From positions 7,231,340-7,295,339 of the forward strand of contig OY294050.1 in assembly GCA_958510825.1 (NCBI GenBank): 64,000 nt of DNA, written 5' to 3'. The position numbers and the translations under genes were made by a program. Below, in pieces: positions 1 to 10,570 of this stretch. The DNA is from Brachypterus glaber (taxonomy: Eukaryota; Arthropoda; Insecta; Coleoptera; Kateretidae). The notes below the pieces were generated by a model that worked only from the letters and a program-made list of their open reading frames with translations, was not told where the DNA came from and searched no databases. Every line of letters starts with the position of its first letter. Within the stretch, counting starts at the first letter, position 1.

Positions 1-954
1 GAATATGAATCGCTACCCAGGATTTCGTTTTAAATCAATATTTAGTTGATTTGATGAAAAGTCGTGAACATTTCTATTCAACGCTATTTTTCTTTTGTCA
101 AAATGTGGGTCATTAAATTTTCCACATATTACCACAAAATATGGCTAAATTAATTTTATTATACTATTGGACATAAAATTTATTTTAAAATTTTCAATTG
201 TTTAAATATTTATTCTACTTGTTTGAATATATTTGAAATTAAATGTTTATTCATTGGTAAAAGCTTTCAAAAAGGCTTTAAATGAGCAAACAGTATATGT
301 ATATATAAATTGTTTAAATTGAAATTATTTTTACCGACAAAAAACTATGTAAATATATATTTTTTGGTTTCATCCTTTGATATTTTTGTTTGAGAATGGG
401 TATCCTGCTGAAAATTCCAAATTAAACCGTATCAAAACCAATCAACTGAATGGATTTCACAAGGTTTTATTGTATTTCACGATGGATTTCATTTGGAATT
501 TTTACATTTTTAATCTCGGTCGACGTTTGTTTTTGGAATTTTTATTTCCCCAGTGCCTAGGGAATAAAATAAAAGCTTTTTTCAGTAAACATGTAGAAAT
601 TGCGTTTTTTAATTAAAAAACTGACAAATATAGTTTTAATCAAACAGAATATGGATTATTTTTGTTTAGGTCACAAAATTAACACGTACATATGTAAGCT
701 TTAAAACAGCTGTTAAATTACATATTTTTTTTATAAAAAGAGTGTCTGAGGAATCTTCAAATAAAGGTACTCTAATTTTCTTCATTTTGTATATGGAGCT
801 GTTGCAACGGTGTTGCCAGTGCGAAAAAAAAAACAGTTGATTGTATCCAAGGCTATGTCAAAATGAAAAAAGTTATGTTTACTTGATTTTTAAGCAGATT
901 CTCTTTTAACTCTGAGATAGCACCAGAAAGCTTCTTCAATGATTTTTAATTGTA
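1..954. other. AT-rich non-coding DNA, nothing recognised
   Basis: No gene, RNA or mobile element could be recognised. The longest open frame (79 codons from 377) has AT-driven composition, no family motif and no splice context, so it is treated as chance. Confidence 0.6.
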
Positions 955-1183
955 TAGAGTGATTAAATAAAAAAATAAATTGAATTGTCACATATAAATG
1001 TCAAAAATATTATTCATAAAATAAGATTTTAACTCCTTGGTAGCGAGAAAACCGAATGCGCTAATCGAGGTAAGTTTTTTTCTGTCTTCGGTCGTGATTA
1101 TAGACCTCAGCTCCGCTTCGATCCACAAAATACGACCTCGGAAAAATTCTCTTACCTGTACTAGCGCAAATAACTATTGTTTT
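955..1183 (+). repeat. Dispersed repeat R1, copy 1
   Basis: About 230 bases match 26992-27222 in direct orientation with scattered substitutions and small indels. Shared landmarks are ATAAATGTCAAAAATATTAT, AACTCCTTGGTAG, the more GC-rich block CTCAGCTCCGCTTCG and AATACGACCTC. Neither copy has a convincing open frame or clear terminal repeats, so this is probably a degraded non-autonomous element. The family is not recognised. Confidence 0.75.
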
Positions 1184-1888
1184 GAAGTTCAAACTATGGT
1201 GTTTCAAAATTTGAACCACTCTAATGTACACATACTAAAGTTATAGTTGTGTTCTTTATAAAATTCGCCGAAAAAAGCAATTTATTTTTTTGTAAGCCTA
1301 ATCTAGGAACTTTAAATTGTGATGCGCATTTTCTAGATTAAGGTTAATAATAAAATTGAATTCAGGTTCTGCTTTATTTCTCTGCTGTGCCGTTCTTCAA
1401 AATTGACTTAATCGTTCAGTCTGTGGACCTCTGGCTAATTTAAAACCCAATAGCAATTTGAAAACAGGTAGATTTGGACAATGTCATACAAAAAAAACCA
1501 GCTGGGTTACACCCCACTGACTATCTTTAGTATGGCGAGACTACTTTTACAGAAAGTTCCTGCCTAGGGGAATTGTTAGAACCTTAAATCTTCCCTAAAA
1601 GTGCCACATGACGTTATTAAATTGAAATTTCCCATATACATAACATTCTTGGTCGCAGGCACTTCCTATGAAAGTAGCCCGGCCATACCCAAGCACATTC
1701 AGACCAAGTAGTGACACGGCCTATGTCATAAGCCCTATGCTCTACATAGTTCAAAAAAGTCTAAGGCCACAAAAAAGGCGCGTCGTTAAATTAGTTTTCT
1801 TTTTTTATCGACTGCGCCAATTATTTCGTTTTATTGCTACATTTTGGAAAAGATCCAACCAATTGGAATCAAATATTTTCAAACTAAT
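1184..1888. other. Unassigned DNA with a slightly GC-richer patch
   Basis: Mostly AT-rich. A patch at about 1650-1770 is clearly more GC-rich than its surroundings and stays open in one frame for 75 codons from 1668. I see no known domain and no convincing acceptor-donor pair around it. It could be an old repeat fragment. Confidence 0.4.
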
Positions 1889-2133
1889 GCAATAAAACAT
1901 ACCACATTTAAAACTATACTGTCAAATCAGTTGATAATTAACCTTACTTTTTACGAATTGTCTATTTGAAATATTTTATTCTTATATTTTCGAGAATTTT
2001 ATTGCATATCGGCAACTCTGCTCTTGTGCGGCTTGGCAACAGCGGAAAAAAGCGCCTTGCTTTTTATATTAGACAGTTTTTTTTGTCAGTGTCAGTACTT
2101 GGTGTACAATTAATTTGGGGCATACTAAAGTTA
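1889..2133 (+). repeat. Dispersed repeat R2, copy 1
   Basis: Matches 54929-55140 in direct orientation. The best conserved block is the run GGCTTGGCAACAGCGG followed by AAAAAAGCGCC, then a block containing TTTGTCAGTG and AGTACTTGGTGTA. The flanking parts are more diverged. A tRNA-derived SINE was considered because of the GGCAACAGCGG stretch, but the A-box spacing is off by one base and no B-box follows. Confidence 0.75.
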
Positions 2134-3828
2134 TTGCACAGTGGCACTAGTGTAAAATGAAGTGCCTTAACTACACTAAAATACTTATTGTCAAATTGGA
2201 ACTCATGTTATCAAAATACGCAAGTAACTCGCCATCAAAACTAACTAGTTAACTATAGTTTTGCTCATGCTAAAAAGGTATGCGTCCCCTTTCGAAGGGA
2301 GGTTCCTGAGCTCTGTAGGTCACAGAGCGCGAAATTAAAAGCTTTATTTAAATTTTAGGTTTCGACTGGGTCAATTGGACCCTTCTAGAGTAGCAAAAGG
2401 TTAAGCAAATGATCTAAAAATCTCGTAGGGATGTCGCCCTTGTCTTTCCTTGTTACACAATATGTAAATGTACACATATTTTTTTATATTGCGTAATAAG
2501 AATATATTATTCTTTACCAGGAAAATAAGTACATATCTTAATGTGAACAACAACCTATTACTACTACTGCTACCTTATGAATATTAAAAATTTTAATCAC
2601 TAATTATTCTATACCAATCCACCTGTTAATTATTATATTTAAGCACCTTTACTGTAAAAACTAAACCAATAAAAATGAATAAAATGCGGATGGGCGGAGT
2701 CGCATCAAGAGTGGGTTGCCATCATTTAGATCATGCGATGTGCCAAGGTAGTTCCAAATGTAGTTACTACAAAGATATTTCTCTCAAAAACAAACAATCT
2801 AAGGAGCTCCAGCCTGGAGTAAACCCCTCCTCAATAAATCTTTTTCGTCCAAACTTCAGTTCCTCCAAAACAAGGTTTTAACCTCTTTCGCTCCATTGTA
2901 TCAATGTATGGATATTTTTAGGACTGATAAATGGCTCAATACTTTAATCACGAGTGAGGTAGGAGCCAAATATTTATGTGGATATTATAGTTATAAAAAA
3001 AGCAAAATTTCGATGGTGCCTTTTTCCCAAAAATTATATTTATTCAAAATTGTAAAATGGTATATTCCGCTGTACCAACAAAAGTTGTCTGTAGCGTAAG
3101 GGGTTAACTCACAATAGATTTTAAAAGCAACATTGCCTCACAACCCCGTTTGTATTGTAAGGGGTTAAGGGTCTGAGCTAATGCAGTTTCGTAAGAAATA
3201 CCCAGCTTCATAGAGACATCCAAATTTATTTACCAGCAAAATACTCTGAAGGAAACATGTGCTACGACAGAATGTCACATGGAACATATACTTACGGCTC
3301 TGTCCTGGACTAAAAAATATTTGAGTTTCTGTCCAAACCTAATCGTTGTTCCTTTTTGGTTAACACAGTCACTTTGTACCAATATGCACAGGACGGTTCA
3401 TTAGGAAAAAAGGGAAGTAAAAAATGGGCTCTAATGTCCCATGAAATTCCATTATCATATTATAATTAAAAATACTCGAAGGTACAAATTTATGTGTTAG
3501 AAGGTATAAAAACTTAGGTATAGACAAGTTATCAAAATATTTATGATAGCATTTAAATAACCATCCTATTTTACTCATTATCTTTTTTAATTTTTAACGG
3601 CAACTAAAAATGAACATTGAATAGAAATGAGTTGTGGGCTAACTGTAAAATTAAAAATTGCGGAAATTCTATCCCTGAAAATTATTTCATTTCATTCCTG
3701 GCCTGCGTACGTTTCTTTACATCCAATGGCGGGGCACATGCATATGTTATCCAAATCTGTCGTTTGACAAAAAAAAATGCAAAAGAAAAATTAAAAAAAA
3801 ATGTTTAATAAATGGACAGACAAATATA
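2134..3828. other. Unassigned non-coding DNA
   Basis: No supported gene. Open frames of 60-70 codons occur at 2675-2881, 2896-3099, 3369-3578 (minus) and 3617-3808 without family motifs. The short phrase GTAAGGGGTTAA occurs twice (near 3097 and 3157). Nothing else is recognised. Confidence 0.5.
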
Positions 3829-4554
3829 CAGTGCGGTCCAAAAGTCACCCCCCCCCCTCTTAACTTTTTAACGATTTGAGATATCGATTTCAAATTTAGA
3901 ACCCTTAAATAAGACAACTTAAACTATATTTAAGCATATATTTGATACTTTTATCTTTTAAAATGTGGGCAGGGGGACATGGGGGGAAATTTTTTTAAAT
4001 GGAAAGGGGGGTCGTGTGATACATCATTTTAAAGCCTTTAAAATTCTCTATACAACCATACATTTTTAAATTTTTTAAACATGTTTTTTAAGGTTTTGAT
4101 TTTTCAGTTTTGGGTGCTAAAAAAATAAATATTTAAGTTTTTTTTTTGTTAATTTTTATTATTGTCAACTAAAATTAGTTTAAAAGTATAATTTACTTTT
4201 TTTCATTATTAAATTAGGCATTTTTAAAAAAATTGTTTGGATTTTTTAAAGAAATTTTACAAAAATACCCATTTTCAACCCTATTTTAAACCCAAAAAAA
4301 ATGTTTTAAAAAAATAAAAAATATACAGTTAAATGGAGAATTTTATAAGCTTTAAAATGATGTATCTTACGACCCACCTTTCTATTTAAAAAAATGTCGC
4401 TCCTTGCCCCCCTGCCCACATTTTAATAGCTAAAAGTATCAAATATATGCTTAAAGATAGTTTAAGTTGTCTTATTTAAGAGTTCTAAATTTGAAGTTGA
4501 TATATAAACTCGTTCAAAAGTTAAGAGGGGGGGGGTGACTTTTGGACCGCTCTG
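3829..4554. mobile_element. 726-bp foldback DNA transposon with TA target duplication
   Basis: The element is nearly one long inverted repeat. It opens with CAGTGCGGTCCAAAAGTCAC followed by a run of C, and closes with the reverse complement (run of G, then GTGACTTTTGGACCGCTCTG). TA stands immediately outside each end (3827-3828 and 4555-4556). Pairing continues inward for roughly 300 bases per arm, including a shared block around AAAAGTATCAAATATATGCT and TAAGTTGTCTTATTTAAG. There is no transposase frame, so it is non-autonomous. TA duplication plus a CAG start fits the Tc1/mariner superfamily; that assignment is inference. A partial relative lies at 10290-10570. Confidence 0.85.
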
Positions 4555-4556
4555 TA

Positions 4557-5321
4557 TGTGTATTAAGGCAACTGCGGTTTTTAATAAAGGAGCTTTATTA
4601 AAAGGACCCTTCAAAATATTTTATCAATTCAATTAAATTGATGTTTGGTTCTATAGTTTTCGACTTTTGAAATGGAAAACCGACCAGTCATCTTAATATA
4701 TATTCAAATTTTAATCCTCCCTCGCGCGCCAAAGTATTCAAGAGAATGTCGCGCCCTAACCCCCTTTTTTCTCCAAATGCATTTCTGTGCACGGAATATA
4801 AAGATCCATCAAAAGGATCGTGCTGAGAATATTTTACGTATATTATATTTACAAATCGTCGATTTAAACAAAAACTGTTTCAAAAGAGTAGGTACCTAAG
4901 TTTACTATAAATCACATTATTTTTTTTTAGTCGGCCATACTTGAAAGTAGAAAAAGGAGTCATTGACTCCTTTTTGACTTCTTTCTGACTCATTTCTGAC
5001 TCCAAGTCAGTGATTTAGAGGAAGGGATAGCTCATACAAATTTTTAGTTTCACCCTTATGGCAACCATTATTTTTTTTCCGTACACTAATAATACTATCT
5101 CTGTCACGTGCGCTTTTTTAACGCTATTTTTAAATCTAAAACCGTCAACATTTGTATTTTTTATAGTTGATAATATATCCAATCCCAATCGAGCAATTTA
5201 AATTTGGCGCAACAACAGAACTGAAGCCTTATCCCTTCTTCTAGATTATTGGTTCAATGTCAACAACAGATGATAAGAAAGCCTCAAAAGCAATTAGAAA
5301 TTATTATTCTTCAATTTTAGC
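4557..5321. other. Non-coding DNA with a short perfect palindrome
   Basis: Contains a perfect palindrome centred near 4963 (arms AAAAAGGAGTCA and TGACTCCTTTTT) followed by several spaced GACT(C/T) repeats up to about 5010. No gene recognised. A 75-codon frame at 4672-4899 has no family motif. Confidence 0.5.
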
Positions 5322-5575
5322 CAACGAACTAACAACTCTTCTCTCTAGAATACGCATACCGTTAATATAAAGTATCGCCAACATCTCGGTTTGTTTGTAA
5401 ACAAATAGTAGGTATATTCAGGCCTGAACAATAACAATTACCAGTAATTGTTATTGTTGTCTCTGTTAGAACAAAGCTGTGCGAGTAAGACAGACAAATG
5501 TATATGTTGGCTACGTTTTTGTCAGTTTTTACAAATGAAATGCCTATTCTATAGAGAAGAGTTATTAGTTCGTTG
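5322..5575. mobile_element. 254-bp MITE with about 36-bp terminal inverted repeats
   Basis: The left end starts CAACGAACTAACAACTCTTC and the right end is its inverse (GAAGAGTTATTAGTTCGTTG) with a few mismatches over about 36 bases. Inside, at 5427-5458, is a perfect hairpin with arms AACAATAACAATTAC and GTAATTGTTATTGTT around two bases. There is no coding capacity. The same terminal sequence recurs alone at 62355-62380 next to another element, which supports a dispersed family. No target duplication could be fixed. Confidence 0.75.
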
Positions 5576-7021
5576 ATTTTACCATATTAATTTTCTAGTG
5601 GCCGTTTTAAAAACATTCTGTGCGCCATGACCAAAACTAGTCTTCGCTGGACTCTTTTTTGTGAGCCTGGTACCTTGTCTCACAATCAGACTCCAGCAAA
5701 GACATAATTAATAGTTTATCGGATAAAAAATTGCACTTTATGAGTAATGTGTTAAAGGTAATTAGTTTTAACAGGCAATTATTCCACTAGTTTTCAAACT
5801 AATTGAATTTTGTACTGGTTTGACGTAAATAAATCATAAACATAGAAAGACGAAGAAGAGCAGTTTTCTTATATTTTGCGCAATTTGTTTCGACACGCAC
5901 TTTAGAAAGAATTAAATACTAAATAGTTTACAAAAATATGAAAAAAAAATCTCAAAGATTTCTCGCCTCGTTTAAAGCCTTGTCTTGCAAGATTTTTGAT
6001 TATCAGGGTTCTCTACACTCTAAAGGTTTGGTTGACCATAGTATCACGCGTAGAAACCTTCCTTTGTTTCCATGACTTGTGTGTAGAGAGAGAGAGAGAG
6101 AAATCTCGATTTTTTATTCTCGTGAAACTTTATCGATGGTATATATGAGGCTTATCGTATACTTTTAGCAAAGCAGAATAAACACAATACCCATAGAGTT
6201 TTTCTTGGTGATGCGACAGAGGCGACGACCTTGTTTAAGGTTATGTATAAGCGAAAATAAAATCGGCGTTGCCATTTCAAGCGTTAAGTATTTTTTAGCA
6301 GTAAACAAGAGCGAGTTAGTCTCATTGATAAGCAGTGTATGGCTGACCGGGCCGCGGCTGCCGCTATCGCTTGCTATCACAGAATACCCATGCTTGCTCG
6401 TCGATTTGACAACAAGAAGTGCGTACCTGAAAATATTATCACTCTTAACTACCGTAAAATGTATCAAACTGAATGTATGTAGGATATAGACAATTAAACC
6501 GCTTAGAAAAACACTATGGTACATTCTATTATGTTTATTGTTTGTTTTTGTTTTTCTGCCGTAAAATACGTGATTTATCCTTCTTCCAGCAGAACAGTAT
6601 ACTACAGTAAGATCAATCAAAAGCACTTAATACGGCTTTATTATGTAGTGAGCTCACGCACATATTCTCAAATGAACGAACAAAAATATTTCCTCTTATT
6701 AACATTTCAATAGTAATCAATCGTATTCAATGATTTTCTATGAATTGTATTGAGAAGATGAACCTTTTCAAACTATTTGCAATATTTAATGAACATAAAT
6801 CTCAGTAGAATAGAGCATTTCGACTATAATATTTTGCATAAGTACTTACATAAAATTATATAATAATATGTAATACGAATATAAAACATTCATGCATCAA
6901 AAGACCTTTTATAACTAATAATTGTAATTTACTTGTTCCTCTAGGGTACAATATCGGTACATCAGTTCTAAACTTTTGTATCTTAAAATTAAATTAAATT
7001 AATAACGATTAATAAGTATAA
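5576..7021. other. Non-coding DNA with an AG microsatellite and the longest chance frame
   Basis: Carries an (AG)n run at about 6084-6102. The longest open frame of the window (153 codons, minus strand 6165-6626) lies here over a somewhat GC-richer patch (6190-6440). Its product shows no domain, no catalytic motif and only incidental hydrophobic stretches, and there is no polyadenylation or promoter context. I treat it as non-genic, possibly an old repeat. Confidence 0.45.
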
Positions 7022-7990
7022 AACCAAATTTTATTATCGTAACTATAACATACTAGTATGAAGAATTGCATACTACACACATTTTATTACTTAACTACAA
7101 CAAACAATGACGTCACACTAACTATTCGTAGTAACCACGTACCCTAGGTGGTTTGCTCACATAGTAAGTATTTCTATCCTTTTCTATTATATTTCTGTTC
7201 ACTCCAAATCATATTTTTTCGAACAAGAAGAGGAAAAAATAGGTTAGGTATATTTTTTTTCGGTAAGCCAGACGTTAAAAATATTTATAAGATTGTTTTG
7301 CCAGGAACTTTTTTGTACAAGAACGGATTAAACTGAAATAATTTTAAATAATCGCCACATATAATGTAGGTACCTATAATAAATGAGTTAAAGTAAGTAA
7401 TTTATAAGCTTTATGCAAAAATGTTCTTGCAAAGTTAGGACAAGCCTAATTTTTTCCTTGTAGACCTCATTTTTGGTTCTTAATTTCAAATATCGCAAAA
7501 TAAACAACTCAATCAACTTTTTAACCTCGAAAAAGATTTTGGTATAATAGTGTCCTACCAACTAACTATGACGTCATTTAAACAGTTGTTTATTTTGCGA
7601 TATTTTAATTGAGAACCAAAAATGAGGTCTACAAGGAACAAATTAGGCTTGTCGTAACTTTGCAAGGACATTTTTTCAGTTTAATCCGTTCTTGCACAAA
7701 AAAGTGCCTGGCAAAACAATCTTACAAATATTTTTAACGTCTGACTTACCCAAAAAAATTATATCTAACCTATTTTTTCCTCTTCTTGTTCGAAAAAATA
7801 TGATTTTGAGTGGACAGAAATATAATAGAAAAGGATAGAAATAGTTACTATGCGAGCAAACCACTTAGGGTACGTGGTTTCTACGAATAGTTAGTGTGAC
7901 GTCATTGTTTGTTGTAGTTAAGTAATAAAATGTGTGTAGTATGCTATTCTTCATACTAGTATGTTATAGTTACGATAATAAAAGTTGGTT
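7022..7990. mobile_element. ~970-bp palindromic foldback element, copy 1
   Basis: Both ends carry the same inverted sequence (AACCAAATTTTATTATCG inward from the left, its complement at the right with one change), and pairing continues for about 330 bases per arm; the middle is also inverted. The right arm lacks about 100 bases present at 7336-7415. TGACGTCA occurs at about 7109, 7569 and 7898. Each arm keeps a 62-codon frame (7148-7336 plus; 7676-7864 minus) whose products differ at about 10 residues, as expected of mirrored DNA rather than a gene. A second copy lies at 39797-40433. Confidence 0.85.
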
Positions 7991-8049
7991 AATTTTTACC
8001 AGATTTTATTGTCTTCACTCTTTTCCTTGACAGGAAACGTCACATTAAT
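7991..8049 (-). repeat. Terminal piece of the 38.8-kb MITE family, abutting foldback copy 1
   Basis: Reads on the minus strand as ATTAATGTGACGTTTCCTGT followed by a block with CAAGGAAAAGAGTG, GACAATAAAATC and TGGTAAAAATT. The same sequence stands directly beside the second foldback copy (39741-39796), in the opposite orientation, and forms both ends of the separate element at 38846-39362. The shared junction means this segment travels with the foldback element. Confidence 0.7.
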
Positions 8050-9190
8050 GCTCTCTACAACGGTTTAGCATAAAGGTATCGATTTATTGAAATCTACAGA
8101 ATCCTAGTTTATACCTATCTTAAGATATAACATATTAGAATTATTTTAATTATAGTTATATTTTGTAAATTAGCATAAAGCTATTAAATACCTATAATTT
8201 CTAAAATAAAATAAATAAATTGCTATTTCATACTTATTTATAATTTTATTTTATTTAATTTAACAACTTGCTTAGCAATTTGCTCAGTAATAATACTATA
8301 TTAAATAAATACAATTTAAGCTAATTTACCTAAACTAACGGAAATGCATTAAAGGTAATAATCCCAAAAATTACCTTCAAAGTACATTTATATCTTGATC
8401 ATAAATTACACACATAAAAAAAATGTTAATAAAAATAAAAATTATTTAAGCCAAGAGAATTTTCGATTTATATATACGCGACAATATACTGCCGTGTTAG
8501 TTCGATATAATTTAACTATAATTTAACGAAATGATTTCGTAGAAATAACAGATTGGTCCTTTGATTTAATAAAGACGTAAGTCAATAATATTTAAGAAAT
8601 GCAATATTATTATTATTATTATTATTATTATTAGTAACAAAAGTAAGCGGATTGCTCCGATGAGACTTTTTGCTATTTAATAATGTGAATAATATATAAT
8701 GGCATGCGTAGCATTACATATCTTTACCGCTGGTTTAAAAAATATATGTATTTTCAAAATTGTTGAATACATATAATTTTAATGCAATAAATAAATTTTT
8801 ATAAGATGAAGCTATTATTTTTGTGTGTGTAGTATTACTACACTGTACTGCATTAATATCTTGATCATAAATTATGATTTTTTCCATGTAAGTACTTAAT
8901 TTAATGATGATAATCATACAGTCTATGATATAATTCGAAATTTATCTTCACTATAATAACTTAAAAGCACTTGTACCTTCAAGGATGCCAGAGAGAATTG
9001 AAATCGAAATTGACCCAGCTTGAGACCAGGTAGAATCCTTTTAAGGGGATTTCCGTAACTTAGTTCAATAAAAATTACACAATTGGGGTGGGTTGTTAGT
9101 TCAACAGTCTTTGAAACGATTAGTTTTAACCTTTAGGCTGGTATCGCTGATTTAAATTTTGAGCATAATTTTGTGGTGGTAGAGAAGACA
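8050..9190. other. AT-rich DNA with an ATT microsatellite
   Basis: Contains an (ATT)n run at about 8609-8635. The stretch at 8704-8745 (GCGTAGCATTACATATCTTT and beyond) resembles 23598-23636, pointing to a small dispersed repeat. The phrase ATCTTGATCATAAATTA occurs near 8393 and 8857. No gene recognised. Confidence 0.5.
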
Positions 9191-9191
9191 T

Positions 9192-9223
9192 TATATCCCG
9201 AGATGCTTAGCATCGAGGGATAT
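9192..9223. repeat. Short hairpin
   Basis: Arms TATATCCC and GGGATATA with an inner GATGC/GCATC pair make an imperfect 32-base palindrome just upstream of repeat R3. Confidence 0.5.
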
Positions 9224-9284
9224 AAGAGTGCGAGGCTATTATAGTACTTTTTACCGTAATTTATATAATACTTTTTTACTAATA

Positions 9285-9505
9285 GCACATTTATTGCTAT
9301 TATTTAAACATTTTTAAATCAATAATAAAGTAAAATGTTTGTTGAATCTTAATTAACCGCAAAAAAAAACAAGTAGCCTTTGAATTCGCCATTTGAATGA
9401 ATTAATTTATTCACTAAAAGTTGACAGATCTAGTAGCGTTTTTGCGTTTAAAAAAAAACATGATAAATAATGGTACATTTTGAAACTAGTAGTGAAAAAA
9501 ATTTT
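9285..9505 (+). repeat. Repeat R3: uninterrupted relative of part of the 3.1-kb duplicated unit
   Basis: Matches sequence around 31515-31546 and 32450-32573 plus 32835-32855 of the duplicated unit. Landmarks are TTATTTAAACATTTTT, GAATCTTAATTAACCGC, TTAATTTATTCA and AGTAGTGAAAAAAATT. The copy here lacks the 903-bp element found at 31547-32449, so it acts as an empty-site reference for that insertion and shows where the TA target was duplicated. Confidence 0.75.
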
Positions 9506-10289
9506 TAATAAGTTGTCTGTGCAAAAGTTATGGGAATAAAGAATTATTTTTATATTAAAAACTTGCCTGACCTACTGTGTAGATGTTTCGATGCGTGATA
9601 CTAGCGTCAAACAACCCTGCAGAGAGTCTTAAACAAACATCAATACTCTTGCGAGATGATTTAATCGTTGAGACTCTCGATATCCCTTAAGTTTTGGTAT
9701 CTTAAAAATTTGCGTCATTGGATGTAGAAAATAAAATGTCTCGTTCGATTTAGGTCTTCAGATTTTTATCTTAAGTCGATAGAAAATATGAGTTTTTTTT
9801 CCAATGTGACAATACGTCGCAATCTGCAGCTAATCTTTAATGTAAATCTAAGCTCTTTAAAAAGAAGGCCTGTAGGATTATTTTGTTAGGTTTTTTTTTA
9901 ATTATGGACCTACCTCTCCTTAAATAAGATAAAGAAAATGGTTTACTATATAATACTTTGGCTTTAAAAAGATTTATATTACAGAATTTTTCGATAATTG
10001 GGTAAAGATGTAGCCTAGATAAAATGCCCAAAACGTAAGGTTGTTAAAGTTTATTTAACAAAATGACATTTAACGCTCAATATAAAAAATAATAGACAAA
10101 TAATTTATACCATTTGGAATTTGTTTGGTGTCTATATCCAAATATAATAAATCATTACTTGAATAAAATAAATTTTTATGAGTACCTAAACATAAATTAA
10201 TTAATTTCTTAAATTGTCCATAAATATTAGAAATAGTGAAATTTTAAAATTAAGTCATAAATTTTACGTCTAACTACACGTTAAGGCCT
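9506..10289. other. AT-rich DNA, nothing recognised
   Basis: No supported feature. A 64-codon minus-strand frame at 9837-10031 has no motif. Confidence 0.5.
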
Positions 10290-10570
10290 ATCCAGCACAA
10301 AAAATTAAAAAATCAAAACCTGTTTAAAGAATTAAAAAATATACAGTCCAGTAGAGAATTTTATTTGCTTTAAAATTATGTATCACACGACTCCCTTTTC
10401 ATTAAAAAAAATCCCCCATGCCCCCCTGCCCACATTTTAAGAGCTGAAAGTATCAAATATATGCTAAAAGATAGTTTAAGTTGTCTAATTTAAGATGGTT
10501 TTCGCAGAATTTGATTATCTCTTTTAGTTTTCGAGAAAATCGTTGGGTAAATAGAGTTGGGACACCCTGT
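10290..10570 (+). mobile_element. Partial relative of the 3.8-kb foldback element
   Basis: The stretch 10305-10495 aligns with the right half of the foldback element at 3829-4554 (about 4280-4480). Shared blocks include TTAAAAAATATACAGT, CCCCCCTGCCCACATTTTAA and AAAGTATCAAATATATGCT. After about 10495 it departs into a different tail that ends ACACCCTGTATA, a typical-looking mariner-like terminus. It is a truncated or chimeric copy with no coding capacity. Confidence 0.7.

Noticed and set aside
1889..2133. Repeat R2 as a tRNA-derived SINE
   Set aside because: The A-box-like stretch has the wrong spacing and there is no B-box at the expected distance.
6165..6626. Longest open frame of the window, 153 codons on the minus strand
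   Set aside because: No domain or motif, no splice or promoter context, an overlapping frame on the other strand of similar quality, and a product whose first half is typical AT-driven sequence.
7148..7864. Two 62-codon frames with similar products on opposite strands, which could look like a conserved small gene
   Set aside because: They are the two arms of one palindrome, so similarity is automatic; the roughly ten amino-acid differences do not suggest protein constraint, and the second foldback copy does not keep the frame clearly.
8609..8635. ATT microsatellite and the AG run near 6084
   Set aside because: Ordinary microsatellites, recorded only as landmarks.
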